From: Alphaproteobacteria bacterium
GTDB lineage: Bacteria > Pseudomonadota > Alphaproteobacteria > Paracaedibacterales > CAIULA01
DNA: 64,000 nucleotides
Direction of reading: 5' to 3'
Assembly: GCA_026400645.1 (NCBI GenBank)
Contig: JAPLOP010000023.1
Coordinates: forward strand, 1 to 64,000
The notes beneath the pieces were generated by a model, which did not search any database, had not been told where the DNA came from, and saw only the letters and a list, made by a program, of their open reading frames with translations. Shown in pieces: positions 56,911 to 64,000 of this stretch; the first letter of the stretch is position 1; every line of letters starts with the position of its first letter. A program made the position numbers and the translations under genes.

Positions 56911-57068
56911 TATAGTATTTTCCTGAAAAGTCAATAGACAACAGGATAGATTTTTGGATGGTCCCATCGGGCCTTGCCCTCCTCGCTATGACGTCATGGC
57001 GAACGAACGAAGAGAGTGTGGCCATCCAGAAATCTATCTCTCTATTGATCACGTAGAAAAACACTATA
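56911..57068. repeat. MITE-like inverted-repeat element, type II, copy 2
   Basis: Outer arms TATAGTATTTTCCTGAAAAG (56911) and GTAGAAAAACACTATA (ending 57068) are inverted, and inner arms CAATAGA...GATAGATTTTTGGATGG pair with CCATCCAGAAATCTATCTCT. The middle is a family A palindrome. The same layout is at 37350-37503. The left end touches the mrdA start codon. Confidence 0.7.
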
Positions 57069-57086
57069 AACGCCTTTTATTTTTTC

Positions 57087-58934
57087 TTAATAGAGGTTTG
57101 GTTTGCTCTTCGCAACAAGAGCATCATAATCATTTTTTGCATCCAAATCCCCCTGATCAGCGGCCATTTTAAAATATTTGATGGCGTTCCCAAGATCTAT
57201 AGCCCCACCGATTCCATCACGCATCACCGTGGCATAATTAAATTGTGCCTGAACATGATTGTTATCAGCCGCCTTTTGAAAATAGGCACGGGCTTCCGCT
57301 TGGTTTTTAGGACCACCCTCTCCGTCACAAAGCATCATAGCATAACCATTCTGCGCCGATGCATTTCCCTGATCCGCAGATAATTTGCTGTATTTTCGAG
57401 CACCCTCTAAGTTAATCGATCCATATTCACCATAATACATCATTCTGGCAAGACCAATCTGCGCCTCCGAATCCCCTTTGTCAGCCGCCCATTTAAAGTA
57501 TTTATAGGCATTTTTTAGATCTTTAGCCCCACCTTCGCCATGATAAAGCATCTTAGCATACTCACGTTGCGCCTTCATGTTTTCTTTATCTGCGGCAAGC
57601 TTAAGGTATTCCCGGGCTTCTTCTTTGTTTTGAGAGCCCCCCTCCCCATCACGCACCATCGTGGCATACCAATGCTTCGCCTCCACATGGTCCTTATCCG
57701 CAGCAAGCTTAAAATATTTCCGGGCTTCTTCTGGATTTTTACCTCCACCCTTTCCATCATAAAGCATCAATGCATACAAATAATGTGCAATAATAAAATT
57801 ATTCTTTATGGCAGATTTTAAATATCTCCTCGCTTGCTGAAAATCGGCATCACTACTGTCTCTGTTTATAATTATTGACGCATAATTAATTTGCGCCTCT
57901 GAGTGCCCTGCAGAAGAAGCCGATTTAAGATATTCAATGGCTTTTTCTTGATTTGGCCGACAACCCTCCCCGCTATAAAGCATCCTTGCATATAGACTTT
58001 GTGATGGCAAAAATCCTTCCTCTGCGGCAAGCCTCAGATGATTGAGCGCCCCTGGCAGGTCTATTTCTCCACCCTTTCCACTACGAAGTGTCTCGGCATA
58101 CAAATGTCGCGCTGGATTAAATCCGCTTTCTGCGGCATCCCCTAAATGTTTGCGCGCCTCTGGCAGATCCACATCTCCTCCCTTTCCATCAAGAAGCAAT
58201 AAGGCATACTGAAGCCTGGAAAATGTCCGTTCATTATTCAGGATCAACGGATTGTCGATGGCCAATTTAAAGTATTTACGAGCCCCCTTCAGATCAATGA
58301 CATCCCCACCATCCCCGCTCTGAAGCATCATGGCATAATTGAATTGTGCGATTGACTGCCCCTTGAGGGCGGCAATTCTAAAATATTTATAGGCCTCTTT
58401 CAGATCTATTTTTCCACCTTTCCCCTGAAGTAGCATTAAGGCGTAATCAGTCTGCGCATCTATGCGTCCATTATCCGCAGCCATCCTAAGATATTTACGC
58501 GCCTCCCCCATGTTTATGGGCCCCCCTTCCCCATTCAAACACATCATGGCATAAATGGCTTGTGCCTCCACCCTTCCGCTGTATGCGGCCTTTTTATAAT
58601 ATTTTCGTGCTTCTGCCCTGTTTGTCGCATCAAGATCCTGCGCATATAAAATACCAGCAAGGGCGAATTGTGCCTGCACCTGCCCATTATCAGCTGCCAT
58701 TTTGAAATAACGACAAGCCTCTTTATAGTCTGTATCACCACCCTGCCCCGCAAAAAGCATCCACGCATATTTATTCTGAGACTCCGCATTCCCCGACGCA
58801 GCTTCTATCCTGATGCGTTCGCGCATTGTCCTTTCAATATTTTTTTCACAACCTAAACTTTCCTGAAAATCGCACGCCATACACGGAACAACCAAAAGAA
58901 GACTGAGAATTTTTACGCTAATCCGGGATACCAT
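57087..58934 (-). CDS. Secreted Sel1-repeat protein
   Basis: The 615-residue protein has a signal peptide (MVSRISVKILSLLLVVPCMA) and then about fifteen Sel1-like repeats of 36-40 residues with the pattern AQxxYAxMLxxGEGGxxDxxEARKYFKxAADxG. Sel1 repeats form superhelical protein-binding scaffolds; secreted ones in intracellular bacteria often act in host interaction. Several repeats in the last third are very alike at DNA level, suggesting expansion by unequal recombination. The gene is inserted between mreD and mrdA, which are usually neighbours. Confidence 0.9.
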   Translation of the reverse strand: MVSRISVKILSLLLVVPCMACDFQESLGCEKNIERTMRERIRIEAASGNAESQNKYAWMLFAGQGGDTDYKEACRYFKMAADNGQVQAQFALAGILYAQDLDATNRAEARKYYKKAAYSGRVEAQAIYAMMCLNGEGGPINMGEARKYLRMAADNGRIDAQTDYALMLLQGKGGKIDLKEAYKYFRIAALKGQSIAQFNYAMMLQSGDGGDVIDLKGARKYFKLAIDNPLILNNERTFSRLQYALLLLDGKGGDVDLPEARKHLGDAAESGFNPARHLYAETLRSGKGGEIDLPGALNHLRLAAEEGFLPSQSLYARMLYSGEGCRPNQEKAIEYLKSASSAGHSEAQINYASIIINRDSSDADFQQARRYLKSAIKNNFIIAHYLYALMLYDGKGGGKNPEEARKYFKLAADKDHVEAKHWYATMVRDGEGGSQNKEEAREYLKLAADKENMKAQREYAKMLYHGEGGAKDLKNAYKYFKWAADKGDSEAQIGLARMMYYGEYGSINLEGARKYSKLSADQGNASAQNGYAMMLCDGEGGPKNQAEARAYFQKAADNNHVQAQFNYATVMRDGIGGAIDLGNAIKYFKMAADQGDLDAKNDYDALVAKSKPNLY

Positions 58935-59044
58935 CTGTATACTCTAAACGCTGTTTAATTTTATGCTACCAAAAACAAGTGAATAAAATTATACATTGCG
59001 AAATAGATCGTATGTCAATATTTTTATTGCAAGCATATTCAGAA

Positions 59045-59536
59045 TTAATTGGCTGGTGATAATTTATTCAACAGTTTGACTGCGAATGGATATAGACTCA
59101 CAGGGAAAAGAATGCCCCATAACAATGGGTGCAGGCTGATATCTTGCCAGAACACACAAGACAAGACCATCCAATGCACCACCGATGCCACAAGATAAAA
59201 TACAGCCACCCCACACCAACCCGATATAATCGTCCCATTGAGAGGGGTATTTTTTAAAGTCAAAAGAATACCGTGCAATAAAAGCAACCCGAAGCTTGAT
59301 GTTCCTATTGGATAACCGTAAATAGCATCCTGAATCAATCCAACAAGAAATAGGGACCAAGTCGGAGTCATTAGGGGATGATAAAGGGTGCCAATGTACA
59401 TCAAAAGCAGATAGGCATTCAGTGGGATGTTAAGCCGCCCAAATACCGGAATTGCATCCACAAGAACAAAAAAGCACGATAAACAAAAAAACAGAAATTT
59501 CTGAATACCGCATTTCAATCGTTGTGCGTAAATCAT
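59045..59536 (-). CDS. mreD: Rod-shape protein MreD
   Basis: The 163-residue protein has five or six membrane segments. MreD-like features are the region LNIPLNAYLLLMYIGTLYHP, then LVGLIQDAIYGYPIGTSSFG, where conserved Asp and Gly-rich turn occur. It works with MreC, RodA and PBP2 in the elongation complex. Its ATG overlaps the mreC stop by 4 bases. The 108 bases after it lead to the Sel1 gene. Confidence 0.88.
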   Translation of the reverse strand: MIYAQRLKCGIQKFLFFCLSCFFVLVDAIPVFGRLNIPLNAYLLLMYIGTLYHPLMTPTWSLFLVGLIQDAIYGYPIGTSSFGLLLLHGILLTLKNTPLNGTIISGWCGVAVFYLVASVVHWMVLSCVFWQDISLHPLLWGILFPVSLYPFAVKLLNKLSPAN

Positions 59537-60417
59537 GAATGAACCGCAACATATTCAAGGGTAAGCGTTTCAGAAATAGGCGTTGCAAATACAGCAAAAT
59601 TATCAATGCGGCTAACAATGGCAACGGGCAACCCTGGTGGAAAGATCCCCCCATACCCAGAGGTTAACAAACGATCCCCGGCGGAAATGGATAGTTTATC
59701 AGCGTTTTCCGGTTGTTCTATGTGGGCCAAGGAAAGCTCACCGGTGTTAGACCCCGCCACGATGGCTTGGGTACCTGTGGATTCAATTCGGACTGGAATT
59801 CGTGAATTGATATCGGTTATCAACATAACGCGGGCTGTTGCTTGCCCCACATCGACAATGAGACCAACGACGCCTTGGGGGCTGGTGACGGCCTGGTTTT
59901 TCATCAAGGGGCTGTCTTTTGGCTGCGCGACAATCATCGTAGACCGCACCCCATCAAGGGGCATCCCCAAAACTTTGACGGTTGTAAAATTTCCCTTATC
60001 GGAGGGTAAAAAATGAGACAGTTCACGCAGGTGTTGATTTTCCCGTTCATAAAAAAGCGCCCGATTTTTCCATTCGATCAAACGAAGATCTGTTTCTTTT
60101 AATGTCTTGATTTCTTCCTGAAGGGTTTTTTGGCGTTGGAAATAGGCTGTCGAATCCTTGATCATCATCAAAGGTTCGTTAATATAATGAACAAGCATAG
60201 CTGACAGATCCATCAGCAGACTGTTGACTGAACGCAAGAAACGATTTTCCGAAGAAAATGACAAGGAAACAAGCCCAGATAAAATACAAAACAGCATTGC
60301 GACAACTGTTTTTTTTCCCACAACCTGGGACCGTTTAAAAAGACGGGTCATAAAAACAAACACAATATGACTGCGCCTAAGGCCGCTCGCCTTCATTCTA
60401 AAAAGGGACAGAATCAT
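59533..60417 (-). CDS. mreC: Rod-shape protein MreC
   Basis: The 294-residue bitopic protein has a membrane segment (KTVVAMLFCILSGLVSLSFS), a coiled coil (about 90-135; FQRQKTLQEEIKTLKETDLR) and the beta domain with VKVLGMPLDGVRSTMIVAQP, VTSPQGVVGLIVDVGQATAR, VMLITDINSRIPVRIE and LLTSGYGGIFPPGLPVAIV. It organises the elongation machinery in the periplasm. The basic start (MKASGLRRSHIVFVFMTRLF) may be shorter than the open frame. mreB, the usual upstream gene, is not present here. Confidence 0.93.
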   Translation of the reverse strand: MILSLFRMKASGLRRSHIVFVFMTRLFKRSQVVGKKTVVAMLFCILSGLVSLSFSSENRFLRSVNSLLMDLSAMLVHYINEPLMMIKDSTAYFQRQKTLQEEIKTLKETDLRLIEWKNRALFYERENQHLRELSHFLPSDKGNFTTVKVLGMPLDGVRSTMIVAQPKDSPLMKNQAVTSPQGVVGLIVDVGQATARVMLITDINSRIPVRIESTGTQAIVAGSNTGELSLAHIEQPENADKLSISAGDRLLTSGYGGIFPPGLPVAIVSRIDNFAVFATPISETLTLEYVAVHS

Positions 60418-60592
60418 GTTTTATTGTTTATTATTGCCAGGATACGACTGATTCTATCTGCAAATGTAATGACAACGCAAGTCTTGCCTTGCACTATTTA
60501 TAATGACTTTTTGAGTAAAATATGTGATGTTTAAACAAATTTTTCCCTATTGTTTTTGACTATTTCGTAACATTCCCATAACAAGGCTGTTC

Positions 60593-61420
60593 ATGACCAC
60601 CACACAAATCTTAATTACATCCAATTCATTGCCATTGATGCAGGAACTAAAAGAAGTCTATGGCGCCCGATACCTGTTAAAACGGCTTATTTGGCGCGAT
60701 TTAAAGGTCCGCTACAATAATACAGCACTCGGTGTTTTTTGGAACGTGCTGCAGCCGCTTGCAATGATGATTATTTTCGTTCTTTTCCTTGGATTGTTAT
60801 TTCGGGATCAAACTTATGGTGTGCCAACGTCGATTTATACCTATTCGGCATTGTGTTTCTGGCATTTTTTCTCGCGTGCGCTGTCACAGGGCGGGATGTC
60901 TTTTATCAGTTTTCAGGGGTTGATCACAAAGGTCTATTTCCCGCGGCTTATTGCCCCAATTTCCTATGTCGCTGGGGCCGCCGTTGATTTTTTTGTGGCC
61001 TATGGCCTTTTGATTTTGTTGCAGCTTTTTTACGGAGCCTTCAATTTTAAGCAATTTCTTTTTGTTCCCATTATTTTTGCGGGCTTATTCCTGTTCGCCC
61101 TTTCCCTGGCGATTTTGTTTTCGGCATTAAGCGCAAAATATCGGGATTGCGTTCATTTAATTCCGCTGATTATGCAGCTTTGGGTTTTTTGCTGCCCGAT
61201 TATGTATCCCTATTCCATTGTGCCAGAACGTTATCTTTGGCTATACAATCTGAACCCATTGGTTGGCTATATCCAACTGTTTCGGTGGGCTGTAACCAGC
61301 TCATCTCCTTTTCCGGATATTTCATGCGTTTTGATATCGGTCATTGTAACAATAGTCTTTATAACCATGAGCCTGGTTTATTTCGTTCGCGTTTCTCCAA
61401 CCCTTGTTGATGAGCTTTAG
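60593..61420 (+). CDS. wzm: Polysaccharide ABC exporter permease (Wzm-like)
   Basis: The 275-residue ABC-2 type permease has six membrane segments. The opening LKRLIWRDLKVRYNNTALGV, WNVLQPLAMMIIFVLFL and the later KVYFPRLIAPISYVAGAAVD and NLNPLVGYIQLFRWAV are typical of O-antigen and teichoic acid exporters (RfbA/TagG/Wzm). With the next gene it exports a lipid-linked polysaccharide across the inner membrane. Upstream 60418-60592 is divergent from mreC and holds a TATAAT at 60499 but no matching -35 box. Confidence 0.9.
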   Translation: MTTTQILITSNSLPLMQELKEVYGARYLLKRLIWRDLKVRYNNTALGVFWNVLQPLAMMIIFVLFLGLLFRDQTYGVPTSIYTYSALCFWHFFSRALSQGGMSFISFQGLITKVYFPRLIAPISYVAGAAVDFFVAYGLLILLQLFYGAFNFKQFLFVPIIFAGLFLFALSLAILFSALSAKYRDCVHLIPLIMQLWVFCCPIMYPYSIVPERYLWLYNLNPLVGYIQLFRWAVTSSSPFPDISCVLISVIVTIVFITMSLVYFVRVSPTLVDEL

Positions 61421-61421
61421 G

Positions 61422-62132
61422 ATGATGCCCAATACAATGATTCACGTTGATGGAATTTCAAAACGCTATATTTTGCATCCCGATGGAACGCGCGGCTCTT
61501 TTAAAGAGGCCATATTTGCCCATTTTTCAAAAAATCGCCGACATTTACACCATGAACCAAAGGAATTCCTAGCCCTCAATGATGTTTCGTTCACCGTAAG
61601 GGCAGGTGAAATTCTAGGAATCTTGGGGCATAACGGATCGGGTAAAAGCACGCTTTTGAAAATCCTGTCCCGCATTACGGCGCCATCAACGGGGAAAATT
61701 CATATCAGCGGAAGCGTTCGATCTTTGCTGGAGGTTGGAACCGGGTTTCACCCCGAACTGACAGGTCGCGAAAATGTATATTTATCATGCGCGATTTATG
61801 GGCTGTCAGAATCAAAGACCGGCGATATTTTTGATACTATTCACGAATTTTCTGGCATTGGTGATTTTATCGATGTGCCCGTTAAATTTTATTCATCAGG
61901 CATGTCCGTGCGTCTGGCTTTTGCTGTATCAACCCACGTAAAAGCAGATATATTATTATTGGATGAAATTTGGGCCGTTGGTGATGCTGATTTCCAGCAA
62001 AAAAGCCTTGCCAAAATGCGGGAACTTATTAAAAGCGGCGTTACCGTTTTGATGGTAACACATGATCCAGTGGTCGTTAATGAATTCTGCACACGCACAC
62101 TAACCCTTGAAAAAGGTCAAATTAAGGAATAG
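61422..62132 (+). CDS. wzt: Polysaccharide ABC exporter ATPase (Wzt-like)
   Basis: The 236-residue ATPase has Walker A GHNGSGKSTLLKIL, the family-specific SGSVRSLLEVGTGFHPELTG and RENVYLSCAIYGL, signature YSSGMSVRLAFAVS and Walker B LLLDEIWAVGD. It pairs with the permease before it. It has no C-terminal carbohydrate-binding domain, unlike Wzt of some O-antigens, so chain length may be controlled differently. ATG 61422 follows the wzm stop by one base; 61425 and 61437 are other in-frame ATGs. Confidence 0.92.
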   Translation: MMPNTMIHVDGISKRYILHPDGTRGSFKEAIFAHFSKNRRHLHHEPKEFLALNDVSFTVRAGEILGILGHNGSGKSTLLKILSRITAPSTGKIHISGSVRSLLEVGTGFHPELTGRENVYLSCAIYGLSESKTGDIFDTIHEFSGIGDFIDVPVKFYSSGMSVRLAFAVSTHVKADILLLDEIWAVGDADFQQKSLAKMRELIKSGVTVLMVTHDPVVVNEFCTRTLTLEKGQIKE

Positions 62133-62135
62133 CTT

Positions 62136-63569
62136 ATGTCTGCTCAATACCCCTTGGTTCCAACAATCCTGTGCGGGGGCGCCGGATCCCGCTTGTGGCC
62201 CTTGTCACGGGAACACAACCCAAAACCATTCATCAGATTGCAGGATGGGCAAAGCCTGATCCAAAAAGCCTTTTTACGGGGGGCAAATCTTCAGGCTGTA
62301 TCGGACATTTTGACCGTTACCAATCGCGAATTTTTCTTTCGTGTTGAGGATGATTATCGTGAAATTGCAAACCAGATTATACCCCTTCAAAAGCATTTTA
62401 TCCTGGAACCATTCGCCCGTAATACAGCACCCGCTATAGCTGCTGCTTGTTTATATGCACAACAAAACATTTCGGAAAACGCCATTTTGTTGATGCTGGC
62501 CGCAGATCACATCATCATGGATCAAATGGCCTTTTCAATCGCGGTTGATCGGGCGTTTGAGCTGGCCAAAAATAATAAAATTGTCACATTCGGCATCACC
62601 CCAACAGGCCCAGAAACGGGTTATGGGTACATCGAATTTAAGGGTTCGGATGTTTTACGATTTGTTGAAAAGCCCGACAGGACGACCGCAAGCACATATG
62701 TTGAATCAGGACGTTTTTTGTGGAATTCAGGGATGTTCTGTGTCAGTGCCCAAAAAATGCTGGATGAAATGGCGCTTTATTGCCCCGATATTTTAACGAA
62801 AACGAAACACGCGTTGGATCGCGCGCATTGCTCCAAAGGGGATGATTTCACCCAAGTTTATATTCAACCCCATGATTTTGAGGGTGTTCCATCGGATTCG
62901 ATCGATTATGCCATCATGGAAAAGACAAAAAATGCCACCGTTGTCGCCTGCGATATTGGGTGGAGCGATATTGGATGCTGGCGGTCCCTTGGGGATTTGA
63001 CCGCACCAGATGAATCAAACAACCGCATTGATGGAAAGGCCGTTGTCAAGGATACAAAAAACTGCACAATCCTGGGCAAAGATCGCGTTATTGCTGCCGT
63101 TGGCCTTGATAACTTAGTGATTATTGACACACCCGACGCATTGCTGGTGGCCAATAAAAATGCAACCCAGGATGTTAAAAGCATTTTTAATTCGCTAAAG
63201 CTTGATAACCATGACGCACATAAACTTCATAAAACAGCACACAGACCCTGGGGAACCTATACGGTTCTCGAAGAAGGTCTTTGTTACAAAATCAAACGTA
63301 TCGAGGTTAAGCCCGGGGCACGTTTAAGTTTGCAAATGCACCATCATCGATCCGAACATTGGGTTGTGGTGTCGGGCTGCGCAAAGGTGATCAACGGAGA
63401 TCAAGAATTAATTTTAAACGTCAATGAATCCACATATATTCCAGCAACACACAAACATAGACTTGAAAACAGCGGATCGGATATGCTAATCCTGATCGAG
63501 GTGCAAACAGGGACATACCTTGGCGAAGACGATATTGTTCGATTCGAAGATCATTATGGAAGATTATAA
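62136..63569 (+). CDS. manC: Mannose-1-phosphate guanylyltransferase / mannose-6-phosphate isomerase
   Basis: The 477-residue bifunctional type II enzyme makes GDP-mannose. N-terminal nucleotidyltransferase: PTILCGGAGSRLWPLSREHN, KPFIRLQDGQ, AADHIIMDQMAF, GYGYIEFKG and FVEKPD. The C-terminal cupin (about 365-475) has HRPWGTYTVLEEG, PGARLSLQMHHHRSEHWVVV and the metal-binding His residues of the isomerase. It starts 3 bases after wzt, so sugar precursor and exporter genes are in one unit. GDP-mannose would feed the polysaccharide made by the glycosyltransferase genes that follow. Confidence 0.95.
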   Translation: MSAQYPLVPTILCGGAGSRLWPLSREHNPKPFIRLQDGQSLIQKAFLRGANLQAVSDILTVTNREFFFRVEDDYREIANQIIPLQKHFILEPFARNTAPAIAAACLYAQQNISENAILLMLAADHIIMDQMAFSIAVDRAFELAKNNKIVTFGITPTGPETGYGYIEFKGSDVLRFVEKPDRTTASTYVESGRFLWNSGMFCVSAQKMLDEMALYCPDILTKTKHALDRAHCSKGDDFTQVYIQPHDFEGVPSDSIDYAIMEKTKNATVVACDIGWSDIGCWRSLGDLTAPDESNNRIDGKAVVKDTKNCTILGKDRVIAAVGLDNLVIIDTPDALLVANKNATQDVKSIFNSLKLDNHDAHKLHKTAHRPWGTYTVLEEGLCYKIKRIEVKPGARLSLQMHHHRSEHWVVVSGCAKVINGDQELILNVNESTYIPATHKHRLENSGSDMLILIEVQTGTYLGEDDIVRFEDHYGRL

Positions 63570-63634
63570 ATAAAACTATTTGTTTTATGTTCTTTAATAT
63601 TCAGAATTAGCCCTATTTTAAAATAAGACAATTG

Positions 63635-63925
63635 ATGAGTAATTGTAAAATGAAGTCGCGTATAAGGCAATTTTTAATTGTAATTTTGAGAAAAATTATC
63701 CCCCTAGTTAGGAATCATCCCTTTTTGAAAAAAACCGCGCCAGTGGTTAGGGCTTTATTGCCAGCATTTATATCGGTTAAGCTGCAAAACACTTACCGGT
63801 ATGTATCTGTATCTATGCAAAAAGAATTTTACAGACCAAAAACCATTAACGACCTAAGCCCCAATGAACAAAAATTATATCTAATGCTGGCAGCAAAGAG
63901 CCAACAAAAAAACAGAAACATATAA
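63635..63925 (+). CDS. Small basic protein of unknown function in polysaccharide locus
   Basis: The 96-residue frame begins with ATG 63635 (TTG one codon upstream) and encodes a basic N-terminal half with a hydrophobic stretch (RQFLIVILRKIIPLVRNHPF). The second half is polar with NDLSPNEQKLYLMLAAKSQQ. It has no domain that I know. It is one base before the start of the glycosyltransferase, with which it may be coupled. A membrane-associated accessory role for the glycosyltransferase is a guess. Confidence 0.5.
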   Translation: MSNCKMKSRIRQFLIVILRKIIPLVRNHPFLKKTAPVVRALLPAFISVKLQNTYRYVSVSMQKEFYRPKTINDLSPNEQKLYLMLAAKSQQKNRNI

Positions 63926-63926
63926 A

Positions 63927-64000
63927 ATGCGTATTTTAATCGATCTACAAAGTATCCAAGGCGGTAGCAAAAATAGAGGGATAGGTCGTTACGCGCTTTC
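63927..64000 (+). CDS. Glycosyltransferase (GT4-like), N-terminal fragment cut by window end
   Basis: The ATG at 63927 opens MRILIDLQSIQGGSKNRGIG followed by RYALS. This start (MRILIDLQ...RGIGRYSLAL) is characteristic of family 1/4 glycosyltransferases of mannan-type O-antigen clusters. Only 24 codons are in the window. Its neighbours (manC, wzm, wzt) fit a mannose-containing surface polysaccharide. Confidence 0.7.
   Translation, partial: MRILIDLQSIQGGSKNRGIGRYAL

Noticed and set aside
60476-60504. Promoter for the polysaccharide genes (TATAAT at 60499)
   Set aside because: No acceptable -35 hexamer at 16-18 bases; A/T-rich DNA gives such boxes by chance, so it is not listed as a feature.

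Overview
The window looks like a piece of chromosome from an alphaproteobacterium that lives inside protists. The closest fit is a Holosporales / Paracaedibacteraceae-like endosymbiont (inference). Evidence: alphaproteobacterial types of core genes (DivL-like kinase, CpaC/CpaD pilus proteins, PssA/Psd pair, RsmH-FtsL-FtsI-MurE); a head-gene cluster resembling the gene transfer agent (GTA) of Rhodobacter; long ankyrin and Sel1 proteins with signal peptides; many small secreted proteins without recognisable relatives; and many short palindromic repeats between genes. No rRNA, CRISPR array or transposase-bearing insertion sequence is visible. One tRNA gene (Pro, GGG) is present.

Layout. 1-4.6 kb (minus strand): two tandem modules of a secreted ankyrin protein, a miniature inverted-repeat element and a small secreted protein, plus the leader remnant of a third ankyrin gene. 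4.6-10.6 kb (minus): GTA-like portal, prohead protease, major capsid and head-tail connector genes, with a block of secreted-protein genes and a truncated paralog lodged between portal and protease. 10.6-14.6 kb: repeats, a DUF4214-like secreted protein, a two-site aspartyl-protease lipoprotein, a MarC membrane protein and a small secreted protein. 14.6-19.6 kb (minus): alaS, a secreted protein, a TetR-like regulator and a metal-binding transporter subunit. 19.6-25.3 kb (plus): two ybgC-type thioesterases, tolQRA, a GIY-YIG nuclease gene bracketed by repeats, tolB and lgt; pal is absent. 25.8-31.9 kb (minus): an orphan 641-residue secreted protein and the YejBEF peptide importer without yejA. 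32-37.3 kb: TadD-CpaC-CpaD genes and a divergent MshL/PilQ-like lipoprotein secretin, then an orphan HigA antitoxin. 37.8-45.5 kb (plus): DivL-like kinase with Tyr at the phospho-acceptor position, acetoacetyl-CoA synthetase, a nucleotide-sugar epimerase and ligA. 45.6-47.4 kb: tRNA-Pro with pssA and psd antisense to it. 47.6-53 kb (plus): rsmH-ftsL-ftsI-[Rpn-type nuclease]-murE. 53-60.4 kb (minus): mreC-mreD-[Sel1 protein]-mrdA-rodA and a DUF5765 membrane protein. 60.6-64 kb (plus): start of a surface-polysaccharide locus (ABC exporter, GDP-mannose synthesis, glycosyltransferase cut by the window edge).

The housekeeping part is largely envelope biology: peptidoglycan synthesis and elongation (murE, ftsI, mrdA, rodA, mreCD), outer-membrane constriction (Tol), lipoprotein acylation (lgt), phosphatidylethanolamine synthesis (pssA, psd), pili, and polysaccharide export. 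Accessory genes are inserted into or between these operons without breaking most of them. At least four families of short inverted repeats occur between genes; in places they lie against start codons or extend open frames, so they appear to have shaped the 5' ends of several genes.
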